Positions 1 through 10,503 of a stretch of DNA of 64,000 nucleotides are shown piece after piece; position 1 is the stretch's first letter; every line of letters starts with the position of its first letter. The translations under genes were made by a program, and so were the position numbers. The notes under the pieces were generated by a model that saw only the letters and a program-made list of their open reading frames with translations, did no database searches and was not told the origin of the DNA. This DNA is from Cordylochernes scorpioides (lineage: Eukaryota > Arthropoda > Arachnida > Pseudoscorpiones > Chernetidae): positions 73,003,171 through 73,067,170 of the forward strand of contig CP092871.1 in NCBI GenBank assembly GCA_030710605.1, in the 5' to 3' direction.

Positions 1-1070
1 AATACTCATTATCTATCAAGCATTAATCTATTTTTTTTTCAAATAACTATAATAATTAGACCAAATTCTAAAACTATATTTCATATTTTTATATACATTT
101 ATATATATAGATGGAAATTTTACCTGAGGATATTTTTCTAAATAGATAAAGGTCGCCTCTCCCGTCAAAATAGACATCAAAACTTGATGCCATCTATTGA
201 CCGTCGCCGCAAACTAGCGGCCTCGGGTCGGAGACATAGCCACAACACCAACTTTGGAAAACTGATAAGCGCTCACCCAGAGACCATGGTTTCGGGCTAA
301 TGGCCCTCGTCAGCCTAGGGCAGACTTTATTTCATGAGATCCACACGGGATATAATGGAACCTTGACAATCTGCCAAAGAGGTGTTTAGCTGGCAAAGTG
401 GCCATGGCGTCTAGTTTTGACCTCTATTTTCACGGGAGAGGCGACCTTTGTCTCTTCAGATAAATATCCTCCAGGCAAAATCTCCATCTATATTTTAGCC
501 ATAGATTTGGCCCAGTCACTTTGCCAGATAAACACCTCTTTGGCAGATTGTCAAGATTCCATTAGATCCCGTGTGGATCTCTTGGAATAAAGTCCGTCCT
601 AGACTGACGAGGGCCATTAACTCGAAACGATGGTCTCTAGATGGACGCTTCTCAGTTTGCCAAAGCTGGTGTTGTGGCTTTGTCACCAACCCGAGGCCAC
701 TAGTTTGCGGCGGTCAATAGATGGCGTCTAGTTTTGACGTCTATTTTGACAAGAGAGGCGACCTTTGTCTCTTATTTATATATATATGTAGATGGAAAAT
801 TTATGAATATATATATGTGTGTGTGTGTGTAAAAAAGAATAAAAGGTCAGGTGTTGATATTAAGAACAAAAGAGGCATATATCCTGACCACTCATGTGAA
901 CATTTTATATGGTAGAGTGCCATGATTTTTGTTCCACTAAATGGCATTTATCCATTTAAAATACTCCTATGAGCAGTCAGAATATGTATTTTTGCTTTTA
1001 ATATATATAAAAATATAAAAATATGAAATATAGTTTTAGAATTTTTAGCCTAATTATTATAGTTATATAC
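1..1070. repeat. Nested foldback (inverted-repeat) element
   Basis: Two nested pairs of inverted arms are visible. The inner arms lie at about 145-403 and 509-768 and pair over roughly 260 bp with scattered mismatches. An extra copy of the arm tip (the gtctagttttgac...gaggcgacc block) sits at about 408-453 in the spacer. The outer arms lie at about 43-115 and 990-1066. No transposase reading frame is present. The arm sequence, with its ccatggtttcgggcta and ggccctcgtc blocks, is related to the foldback elements at 2355, 30226 and 58390, so I class it with that family. The small reading frames here lie across the arms and are not credible genes. Confidence 0.75.
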
Positions 1071-1125
1071 AGTTACGAGCGTCATTCTTCATCAGTCATC
1101 TCTGTCACCGTTTGCTTTTTTTTTT

Positions 1126-1490
1126 TTGGAATGGCGCCCTCCTATTGGTCGGCTACGATCACGCCACCTTTGCCCCCCCCCCATCTTGCCCCCCCACTCG
1201 CTTTTTCGTTTTTGTAACCATTGTGTTGGAGCGGGTCGCTCCTTAAATAAATGCATATATTAGTTAATAACCAAATGGAATCCTCTCTTTCTTTTTCCTA
1301 GTAAGAGACGCCTACGGAAGCCAACAGTACATAGACAGATAAAGCACATAGGCTATAGTTATTAACTAACATATGCATTTATATAAGGCGCCAATTTATA
1401 ATTGTAACAAATAGTATTTGAATCAAAACATTCAATCGGGTAAAACACGGGCGTTGCCCGGGTCATTCGGCTAGTAGTTATATAAACATC
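1126..1490. other. Gene-free stretch with short inverted repeats
   Basis: No gene is visible. A C-rich run (about 1165-1200) is followed by a short inverted pair, atgcatatattagttaataa near 1251-1270 and its complement near 1357-1382. The block gggcgttgcccgggtcattcg near 1449 resembles the terminal block of the copy-2 insertion at 32655-33415, so this is probably transposon end sequence. Confidence 0.4.
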
Positions 1491-1845
1491 ATTATTATTG
1501 GCATTAAGATAACCATTCGTTGTAATATATTCTATACATCGACGAGACTTCCCAGTTAGAAAGTATACAATACGTGACTTAGACATGTGTGTTCACAATT
1601 TTATAGTTGAGATAGTTGCTAATATATAAGGATTTTCTTACGTGGTTATAGTTGAAGAATCAATTTTAGTGCTGTGCTACTAACATATGTAAGAGTTGTA
1701 ATAAAGCACAACACTCTATACTGTACATATATTTACATTTTGAAAATAGAGCAATCCATATTTAAATCATGTCTTTTATACGCCATATATGTCTTTTTAT
1801 TATCTAATATATATTTACATATCCATTCTACCACATATATATGTG

Positions 1846-2115
1846 GCTTGGTGGACGTGTGGTATCAGACGTCGATTATCGATAGCTTCGACCCGGGATC
1901 GAATCCCGCATTCGGTACTTTTTTCTGAAGAAAATTTGCTTCAATGTTCACGATTGTTGCCAAGATTCAACCCCACCAGTAAGTACGAGGGGCCCTGACA
2001 CATTTGTAAGTGTAAAAGTCGAACTATATTTACACATGTGTAGACATGTGGTGTACTTACAGTTAAAGAAGTCGCTAACTACACACCATGATTATCATGG
2101 CCTTTACCATGTATA
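1846..2115 (+). mobile_element. tRNA-derived SINE, divergent subfamily (copy 1)
   Basis: The head carries a tRNA-like A box (tggcttggtgg) and B box (gggatcgaatcccgc), as expected for an internal RNA polymerase III promoter. The body matches the other SINEs here: the ccccaccag block, the acatttgtaagtg block, the acatgtgtagacatgt palindrome and the terminal ccatgattatcatgg palindrome. The head differs clearly from the 30411 type, so I treat it as a separate subfamily. The colinear copy is at 29830-30100. Confidence 0.8.
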
Positions 2116-2262
2116 CTTGAATTATATTAATTAAATAATTATAAATAAAAAATAATTAAATTATAAGAAACGCATCCTCGTTCGCTTTAAATCTATCACT
2201 TATTTTCTTTAGAGGATTTCAACCTTCTATACTTGAAGGATAAGTAAAAAAACACATACATT

Positions 2263-2454
2263 ATGTCTTCAGTGAGTAATACAGATCAATATAACAAAAA
2301 CAATAATTATTACATGAAGTTGCAGGAGAATGATATTTATGTATCAAATAAAAAAGAAACCTCTCCCTTTAATTATACATTAGAACATTATGTTTATCAC
2401 TCTAGTAAAAAACTTTACGGTGGTGATAAGGAATCAGCTACAACACCAGTTTAG
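2263..2454 (+). CDS. Unrecognised short ORF, doubtful
   Basis: This is an ATG-initiated frame of 63 codons, Asn/Tyr/Lys-rich at the start. Only the first ~32 codons precede the foldback arm that begins near 2355; the rest is arm sequence. The duplicate at 30131-30394 stays open longer (87 codons) because a TAG here is TTG there. I recognise no domain. Conservation of the frame between two recent duplicates is weak evidence for coding, and a chance ORF is the simplest view. Confidence 0.15.
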   Translation: MSSVSNTDQYNKNNNYYMKLQENDIYVSNKKETSPFNYTLEHYVYHSSKKLYGGDKESATTPV

Positions 2455-2995
2455 GAAAATTCAGACAAAAAGCCAACATACATGCCATGGTTTCAGGCTA
2501 TGGCCCTCATCGGTACATTCTTCTAATTCATAATTTCCCTTGCAGCAGCCTAAACTTCTTTTTGGTATAGACCAGGGGTCGATAACTTTTTGAGTCGGAA
2601 GAGTCCAAAATTACAATTGACCAAATTTCAAAGTTTTTTAAAGAGCCATAACATGTTTTCTTGCCACAATAAATAGTACTCGCATAAATAAAGTTTTTAT
2701 TTATAGTACTACACACAGCTTCACATCCAAAGAGCTGCATGTGGATCTCAAGCCGCAGGTTGCCGATTCCTGGAATAGGCGACAGATTACATAAATCCTT
2801 TCGTAGGATGTTAGGAAATCGAAGCTGCCCCTGTACTGATGAGGATCATAATCCCAATCATGATATAAAGGTTGTTGGCTTTTTGTATGAATTTTCCAGT
2901 ACTAGTGTTGTGGCTTATTCCTAATCACCACTAGTAAATATATTTTACCTGGTTTCATAAACATAATGCATTGTCTAAATGCATAATTAACGGGA
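2355..2995. mobile_element. Foldback element, family A (copy 1)
   Basis: Inverted arms lie at about 2355-2520 and 2810-2995. The left arm reads cctctcccttt, then blocks around atcac...tagtaaa, acaacaccagttt, ttcagacaaaaagccaac and ccatggtttcaggcta; the right arm is its reverse complement. The loop holds a hAT-type MITE. No transposase is encoded. Related copies are at 30226-31195 and 58390-59160, with a more distant one at 145-768. Confidence 0.7.
2573..2772. mobile_element. hAT-type MITE, 200 bp
   Basis: The left end is CAGGGGTCGATAAC and the right end is gttgccgattcctg, which is the reverse complement with few mismatches. CAGGGGTC-type ends are typical of hAT elements. The 8-bp flanks, gtatagac and gaataggc, agree at 6 of 8 positions, fitting an aged hAT target-site duplication. 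There is no transposase, so it is non-autonomous. It lies in the loop of the surrounding foldback element, and the duplicate is at 30758-30956. Confidence 0.75.
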
Positions 2996-3029
2996 GAGAT
3001 GCCGTTGACCATTTTGAGAAATAGAATAA

Positions 3030-3400
3030 AACAACTCTAGATCACAATTTGGTTTAATAGAGCTGATAGTAATTTATAGAACACACAAATCAATCAATAA
3101 TCATAATTAGAAGAATCTAAAAAGATATAGATTAAGTTATTTTTTAACATAATTTAAGAAAGAAATACCTACTTGAGGCTAGTAGAAGAAATAAATATTT
3201 GGTTACTAATTTACATATCTACAAAAAGATTTGTGCCAGCCAAGAGAAAACAACAACAATGGATTTATATAGGGTAAAGCGACTCTATCTGGCGGTCGAC
3301 TTTACAGAGTTTGTTCTAGAGAAAATATTGTAGTAAAGTTTTTATTATTTTACAATAATTTATTATTTTACACTAGTATTAACAGAGTATCATATTTTAT
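3030..3400 (-). mobile_element. LTR-like sequence, degraded
   Basis: Read on the minus strand, this shares blocks with 57229-57513: gaacaaactctgtaaagtcg, gaccgccagat, a TATA-like tatataaa stretch followed by ttgttgtt, and tttttgtagatatgtaaat. These blocks with a TATA-like box suggest an LTR promoter region. The ends are not sharp and no internal region follows, so this is a solo or decayed LTR at best. A related segment is in copy 2 near 31200-31500. Confidence 0.4.
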
Positions 3401-4140
3401 GTTTATATTTTGCTATACTCTGTAAACTTCCCACGTTACTTATCTTTAGTTTATCATTCATAGTTTGTTCTTGCCTTAAATAAATTGCTGTCTCATCCTG
3501 AAGTTTTTGTGTTCCCTAATTTTCCACGTGGCAATATTTTTAAAATAAAATTTTCTATTTACAACATGCATATTATACATATACATGTAATTTTCCTGTG
3601 AATGTGACCACTCTTCTAAAATAAAATAAAAGACTTGTTCCCACGTCCGCTATACGAACAATTTAAAGAGAGACAAAGATCATCCCTGTTATTTTGCTTA
3701 CATCACTTGACATAGTGCCAACCTATAGCCTACCTATCTATTCTCCAGAAATATTGGTATGCTCAGTACAAATATTGGGGAAATTCTCATATAAAACACT
3801 CATAATATTACTATGGTAAAATAGTAAATTCTCAAAAGGCCAACCATGGGCCAAAAATTTCTTTTCCTAATGATAAAGGGAAGGATGGTCTTTCCCATAT
3901 AGTTTTATTTCTCTTTCTCTCCAATTTTATCCCTGTATATATAAGCATACAGAGTAAACAGGTTTGTTTCTGACGAGAACCGGCCTGGCCCAAAATCGCT
4001 TGTTATTCCAGTTCAGCAATTAAGATCTCCATTTTTTTTCAACCAGAAGACAAAAATAAATAACTATCCCTTTTAATGTATTTCTAATATTTATTTAATA
4101 TATAGATTCTAAATTTCTATTTTAAAATAAAAATAAACAT

Positions 4141-4352
4141 AATAACAACAACAACAAAAGCCTTTATTGAGAACCTCTCGTCCTATAAAGGATTCGCCAG
4201 TTTACAGAGTAATTGAAGAGAAGAGAACTAAGAATACAGAGAGAAACCTATAAGTTAGTAGGTATAGTGTAGTATTTTCTACACTGTAACTATATACAAC
4301 AGCAGCAACAAGCCTTTTACTGGAATCAAAGTCCCATACATGATTCGTCATT
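4141..4352 (-). mobile_element. Short retroposon with (GTT)n tail, 16-bp TSD
   Basis: The insert is flanked by a perfect 16-bp direct repeat, aaataaaaataaacat, at 4125-4140 and 4353-4368. Copy 2 (about 32415-32440) lacks it. On the minus strand it ends in aataaaggctttt plus a (GTT)n tail, and an earlier partial copy of the same end (aaaaggcttgttgctgctg) lies inside it, so it looks like a dimer of a retrotransposon 3' end. A long TSD and a simple-repeat tail fit target-primed reverse transcription. A related end is at 52530-52707. Confidence 0.7.
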
Positions 4353-4368
4353 AAATAAAAATAAACAT

Positions 4369-5655
4369 TAGTTTAAATCTTATTAAATGTTTGAAAAATA
4401 TTATCAGTCTTCAGCAACTTTCATATCTCACTATCTTAAATTTTTGTTCCACGTTTATGACCTATAACTGCCTAAATTTCTATATAAATGTTGTTGCAGA
4501 TTTTTATATGAAAAAAAAAAGTAAGTAAAATATTTTGACATCTCTTATAAATATCTCTTATTTACTATCCAAATATAAGACCCGGGTAATCAGACTCCCA
4601 ATTTGACTCCCCACTTTTTACCGGGCCACAAAGTTGACCACACGTGTCAGATCCATTGTTTGATCCAAATTTTCAATGGTTTATTCGTTTGTTTTGGCGG
4701 AGAGGAGTAACAAACATCAATTCTATAAAAAGAAAGGTCATTTCTCCCGTCAAAATAGACGCTAAGAGCTCAGCGCATTTATTGATCATCTCCTCAAACT
4801 AACAGCCTCGAATTTTGCCGGGAGGATAATAATTTAAAAGAATAAAGGTCACCTCTCACTTCAAAATCGATGCTATAACGGATTAATGCTCTATAAATTT
4901 AATAAACTATTTAAATGTGAACTTTTTATTCAGTTTTCCTGGGTAGTTGGATATCTACAGAAACTCTCCAGGAACCTAGGTTACTCATATGTTATTTATT
5001 ATTTGATTTTTTAATAAAGTTTTTTAGGCACATTTTATATCCACCTTAGGACTTTATTTTTGGAAAACCCTTTAATGGTCGTTTAATAGAGGTGTTTAAA
5101 TAACAGATAATCATCACACTCCCGAGTTGCCCTCTATACCGACAAGTATACGTTTAGAGTAATGTTTTAATATATGCAAATAGGGGATTTTAACTCAGCG
5201 ATTATATTCATTTGTTTAGCAATCGACCACTGACTCTATTTTACAATCAAAGTCAATTGGGTAATGCGGGTTGAATAAATTCTGTTTAAAAAGAAAGAGA
5301 GAGGGAAAAGTCCAAGACTAGCGGAAATGAAGAAAATCCTGCCAAGACGCCTGACTAAGTGGATTATCACGTTAGGGGAGGTGTAAATTGGGCACAGACT
5401 TTGTGGAGGATTTCCCCAGGATCTGTTCGGCAGGATTTACAGAATTGGAAACACTAAACTTTGCCTCAACTCATTTCAAAACATTGTTCTTCAAACACCT
5501 ACTCTGATGTGTTGAAGTTGAAGAGCAAAAAAAATCTGTAATTGAATTTTAACAAATATTGTAAAAATCAAATATGAAAAATGGTACAAAATTGAAATTG
5601 TATTGGGATCAGGTGGTTAAATTTTTAAAGAATTAATATTTTTGGTAGGGATATG
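4369..5655. other. Gene-free duplicated stretch with repeat fragments
   Basis: No gene is visible. Around 4735-4870 is a fragment related to the foldback arm at 145-260 (aaggtcatttctcccgtc, then aaaatagacgc). From about 5160 to 5560 the sequence is nearly identical to 33985-34385, much more so than the flanks. Reading frames there are short and I recognise nothing. Confidence 0.4.
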
Positions 5656-5659
5656 CTTA

Positions 5660-6290
5660 AATAGGATGCATGAAATTCCTCTTTGATCCCTCTTTTCGTC
5701 CAGGTATTGACGTGTTGAACCTGATGTATGACTCCTGGCTTTATCCTGGTGTAGCCACACGGATCTTGAGTCTCTTGGATACAAATACGAGACCTCATTG
5801 TCGAATAATGGGTTTAAGACAAGTATTTGGTAGATTTGCGAATTTATCTTGGCATTTGGGTCCACCTTTTTGAAAGAACTTTCCCATTGTAGCAGAAACC
5901 TGCAACAATCATGAAGTCCTTTGAGAAACTTACCTTGCATTGCTTGACCCAGTTCTGAAAGGTGTTTTTTTGAGAGTTAGCGTAGTAAATGGCACGGAGT
6001 TGGTTGCTATCATTGAGGTAAACCCATGCCTCGTCCAGTGTAACAACATTCTTCCATTTTTCACCTGCCAGGTTCTTTTCATAAAGAGCCTTGCTGCAGG
6101 TCTTTCGTTCCTCAATATGGCGCGGATTGAGAACTTGAACTTTCGCCTTTTTACGTATTTTTAAGTCGATTTTTTCCTAATAAAACGGTTAAAGGTAGAA
6201 AGTGGTACATTGTTTATTGTGGATATGTTCCTTTGAGAACGTGGATTCTCTCTGACATTCATTTCCTTTATTTTTCTTTCGGTTGGAGTT
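5660..6290 (-). pseudogene. Relic of a Tc1/mariner-superfamily DDxD transposase
   Basis: Read from about 6290 downwards in switching frames, the minus strand gives a transposase-like protein. A basic N-side segment is followed by VVTLDEAWVYL (candidate first catalytic Asp), LNPLFDNEV and WLHQDKARSHTS (candidate second Asp). The expected third SPD-type block is missing. At least one frameshift lies near 5870-5885, so no continuous frame survives. It is inactive. The duplicate at 34440-34780 has lost the upstream part by deletion, and another fragment of the same family lies inverted at 35826-36005. The Tc1/mariner assignment rests on these motifs alone. Confidence 0.65.
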
Positions 6291-6999
6291 AAAGGTTTCT
6301 TCAGGCACCTTTTTTAGAAGAGTTTTTGCTTATTTTCACAAATATAAAAATGTTCTTTGTTTTATATACTTTATTATTTGGCTAATTGTGCACTTAGTAA
6401 TAGCAATATATATTCTATTCTTTCATAATTTTAATAATTTGGGTAAACGAGTATTTCTCCTCGAAAAGTCTGAAGACGATACCTTTTACAAAATCACTTA
6501 TAATTTTAGGCATTTCAAATATATAAAAATCGTTTTTAATTAAATAACAATCAATGCTTGTTCTTTCGAAAAATGAAACATCACTGGAACATTACTGCTT
6601 CTTTCGAGAGCTACAGCCTTGAAAAATCGTTTTTTTTTTTTAAATGGAATCCCCTCTGTATATCATGTGTACATAAACTTCTTTTTCTTTTCTTGTTTCA
6701 TGTATATTTGCTGTTCTCCGCAGTTTCTCTGTCTTGTAATCTACAATAATAATCTTCTATAAGACCAGTGCGTCGTGATAAAGGTGTGTGTGTGTCTCTG
6801 TGGTAATTATCTCTATAAATAAGCTCTCCATTGGACAGGACAACAACATCTCTATACATAGTTTTAGTTATTGTAATGATTAAACCTTAGTTTCACTAAT
6901 ACCCGGGTAAACGGTATCGTAAAATAATAGTTTCACCTGTGTCAAATATATCCACTTTTTAATTATAAGGGACAATAACGCGCCATATATATAAGAAAT

Positions 7000-7432
7000 G
7001 AAATCATCGGTTTCTTTTATAAACAAAAACCTAACTTCTACTATCCTTACTGCGATGAAAAAATATTTAGGAGGGCTTGGCTCATTAGTGGTGAACACTC
7101 CAAGCGGTTCGCCAATTTATTCTACCACAGACAGCTTTTTTTTTGTAGAGTTCTAATACTGTATTGGACGATTCTACTAATATATGCTACACTGAAGGGT
7201 ATAATCTTAGAAATGGTATTCAAGTAAACTATGGAAAATAGCTTTTAGAAATCGTCCAATACAGTATTAGAGCTCTAAAAAAAAGCATTCTAGTAGATTA
7301 AATTGGCGAAACCGCTGGGAGGGTTCACCACTGATGAGCTAAGCCCTTCCAAAATTTTTTCATGGCAATAAGGACAGTAGAAATTTGTTTCATGTGTGAA
7401 AAAAACATTCATGCTTTAATGCTTCCATTTCT
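7000..7432. mobile_element. Foldback element, family B (copy 1)
   Basis: Inverted arms lie at about 7000-7175 and 7245-7432. Landmarks are ctaatactgtattggacgat, its complement atcgtccaatacagtattag, and the outer pair tactatccttactgcgatga and tcatggcaataaggacagta. There is no coding capacity. Full or partial relatives are at 18178-18558, 35160-35600, 9475-9545 and 56505-56580. Confidence 0.7.
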
Positions 7433-7861
7433 TAAACATCCACATTTTGTGCATAAGTTTAACCTCCACTAGTGAGCGCAAGTAAACACACAAAATAGTG
7501 GTTCAACACTTGAAGACATATGGCGGACTTACAACACAGTTTGCTACAACTTCTATCCATCATGATGGATTGATGATTTACAACAATGTGTGAGAAAGGC
7601 CATGCGCCTCGAAAGTTTATATACGTTATATATACTGAAATAAATAAATTTATCTAGAATATATAAGAGAGCTATTTATTAGAAATCATTAAACACGAAT
7701 GTTTTTTACACACACAGACAGACAGAAAGGGAAGCCAGTTAAATAAAATCTTTTAATAAAAGAAATTTATTTCGAGAAATCTGTTGCATTATTTAATTAT
7801 TATAGAAAAGATATTTTCGAAAGGATGGATTCCTAAACCTTGTTATTGAGACACTTCAAAC

Positions 7862-7912
7862 TTTCTTTATTTCGACGTTGGGAAAAGCCACTATTGCCTT
7901 TCTCAAGACTAG
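7862..7912 (-). repeat. Hairpin-CGAAA-AATAAA module
   Basis: On the minus strand it reads cttgagaaaggcaatagtgg, then cttttcccaacgtcgaaat and aaag. It is one of about eight unrelated loci here with the order (C)TGA.AAGG, short spacer or hairpin, CGAAA-like block and A-rich signal. The function is unknown; it looks like a retroelement 3' end. Confidence 0.4.
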
Positions 7913-8390
7913 CTAGTTTAATGTTTCCTTCATCCTAATTTATGAACTTTCAGGAATTAGCACTTTCGGCGTGTAGCGAGGGTATTATGTAAATATGGAG
8001 GGTAGAGGGAATTAACGGAAAGAGAGTCGTTGCAGAAGATGACTCAAAGGTATTATTTTCAAGCAGCCGATTTCTTCCCCTCCCCCCCTGTAGTGTCATG
8101 ACCTGATTGTATTGATGGATGCCCTGACTAGGTGTAACACATTTATTGGATAGCACATCTTCCAAGATGTAGATTGGCTCTGTTGATGACCAACCCAATA
8201 ATGTCTGCACAAGAATCCTTCGAGTCCCTATTTTTCCCCGACCATTAGTTCAAAAACAGATGATCAGGAAGATTAAGAAATCTTAAATCGGCCCTTCTTG
8301 AATACAAATTATCTTTAGAAATTTGAACTATCTTATGACACTCTTTGAAGATAGAGGTTGCTTGGCCGGGGCATCCATAGTTCTTAAAAA

Positions 8391-8531
8391 GGGAGACACT
8401 TCTCTCGGACAGAAAAGATTTTATTTTATCGCCGTTTCGATCAAAATCTTTTGTCTTAGTCAGAAAAAAATATATATATTTGGCGGCCAAATTTCGAGAA
8501 AATGAAATCTTTTCTGGCCGAAGTGTCTCTT
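8391..8531. mobile_element. Small inverted-repeat element, ~140 bp
   Basis: The ends gagacacttct...ggacagaaaagattt and aaatcttttctggccgaag...tgtctc form terminal inverted repeats of about 28 bp with mismatches. Inside, the minus strand has ctgactaagacaaaagat followed by cgaaacggcgataaa, matching the hairpin-CGAAA module. The copy-2 version is at about 36700-36842. Confidence 0.55.
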
Positions 8532-8766
8532 ATTTTTAATATCTAATTTATAACACGTATGAGATTCGGTTTAAAAGGTAAACAATTATCTACTGCACCT
8601 CAGGGCGATGTTATAAAAATAAGGAGAATTTTATCAGTTGTGAACCTTCTCAGCAGTTTGCCATACTACTCTATTATTGTATTTATTATGTAAAATTGTT
8701 AAAGGTTATTGAAAATTAATTGATAATTAACAATCTAATATCTTTTTATTGGAAAAAAATGAGTTT

Positions 8767-8914
8767 TCGAGCAAAGAAGCTCTTCTACTGGCTTAACAAT
8801 GACAAATGGAGAAATACAAACTGTTTGTTAAAATAAATGTCCACCTGTAGGTGATTTTCAGGTAGTTCTCCTCTTATAATTGTTAGGCCAGTAGAAGAGC
8901 GTCGTTTCTCGCTT
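8767..8914. mobile_element. Small inverted-repeat element (MITE-like)
   Basis: Arms of about 33 bp face each other: gctcttctactggcttaac on the left and its complement around gttaggccagtagaagagc on the right. It has no coding capacity. The colinear copy is at about 37078-37225. Confidence 0.55.
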
Positions 8915-9544
8915 TTACAATAAAAGATATACATATTGTTACATTTTTAAATTAATTTTTAAAACTATTATTGTTTATTGTAGGCTGTGTTATATATATA
9001 GCCGACATTCTGAGGGAATTTTGGAAAAGGTATTTATACGAACTATGGACATATTCTTTTCAGACAGAAGAACTACATATAAACTTAAATACATACTTCA
9101 AACATTGATCTTCCACAGACAGTTCATAAAGTCCCTTTAGGTATCATTCCACAATCTGACGTAACAGTATAACTGTAGAATGAATATGCAATTATTCTCG
9201 GCGCTATACACCCAGGGACAAAATTTAAGAAAGTTTCATATTGTAAACATAAACCACTCCTTATTTGCTTATATAACGGAGGATTTCCCATATATGTAAA
9301 TCCTAACGTGTTCTCCTTAAAAATATATTTACAGTATATAAAAAATATATAATAAAGATAATGAGAAATCCATGCTATAAGGTACAAATTCCTTAAGTTT
9401 GTCATTCAGTGTATTTCTTTTTCAACCACATAAGACGGATTTCTACACTAAGGGAACTGAAGATGAAAAAAAATGGGAAGGCCTGTCTCATCAGTGGTGA
9501 ACCTTCCTGGCGATTTCGCCAATTTAATCCATCAGATCGCTAGG

Positions 9545-9830
9545 AGAGTCGGTGGAAGGATGGTCCAAAATGTTGGTTTTAGGCCGCTTACGGCCCGGGA
9601 TCGAATCCCGCATTGGGCACTTTTTTTTCAATTAAAAAAAAAATACTCCAATGACCCCCGATTGCAAGCGAGTGCAAGTAACCAAACGTGGCTCTGGTAC
9701 AGTGCAAATCGAACTGCTTTTCACATGTGTAGGCATGTGGTGCACTTACAGTAGAAGCAGTCGCCAACTTCTTCCCACCATGGTTATCATGGCCTGTACC
9801 ACGTGTACTAGGGATATAATAATAAAATCA
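9545..9830 (+). mobile_element. tRNA-derived SINE (copy 1)
   Basis: The tRNA-like head has a B box (gggatcgaatcccgc) and is followed by ttgggcactttttt, the shared body and a tail of ata repeats after gtactaggga. It is inserted beside a fragment of foldback family B (9475-9545). The duplicate is at 44719-45020. Confidence 0.85.
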
Positions 9831-10503
9831 TAGGTCTATTGTATTGGATATGCTGCATCTATAGTCTGTGTGTTGAAAGGTTTGTTCTTGGTGATTTAAC
9901 GAAACTGTGTAAAGTGGCTTTTGTGATTGCAAAGGTGTTTTAAAACTATTTTTGCTTCTTACACATCTCTGACGCTTATTTATTTACTAGTATCCGTAGA
10001 TATCCAGTCTAAAAAAAGGAACTACAACAAAATGTATTTCTTCAATCCTCCCAGAATTAAGTGACACCGTAGCCTTCCTTTCCTGTGCTACCAGAACTAA
10101 ATGCTCGGGTAGTTGGCCACATTTGTACACAAGGAACAGGGGTTAACCTAAGAAATAATACAATATCAAAATGAAAGGCTTTTTTTCTTCTACATTATTA
10201 TTTTTCTTGGAAACAATGAAAATGAAATGAAACATTTTATTATGAACACTATGCAATCACTCTTAAAATGAATACAATAATTCATTCTGAGAAATATGCA
10301 TTCTTATATCATTGTATTTCTTAGCTACTTTAAACCACACAAACCTTGAAATTAATATAGTGTACACTCATGGACAAAAACTTAAGGAAGTAGAAAGTCT
10401 TAGATGTCGCCGGTCGTCTGTCAGAGGCAATTTTGTTCACACTTGGTTATCTCGTGTCTTAAAAAAATGTACTGTGATATCTTTCAGAGTTATTGTCTGT
10501 ATA

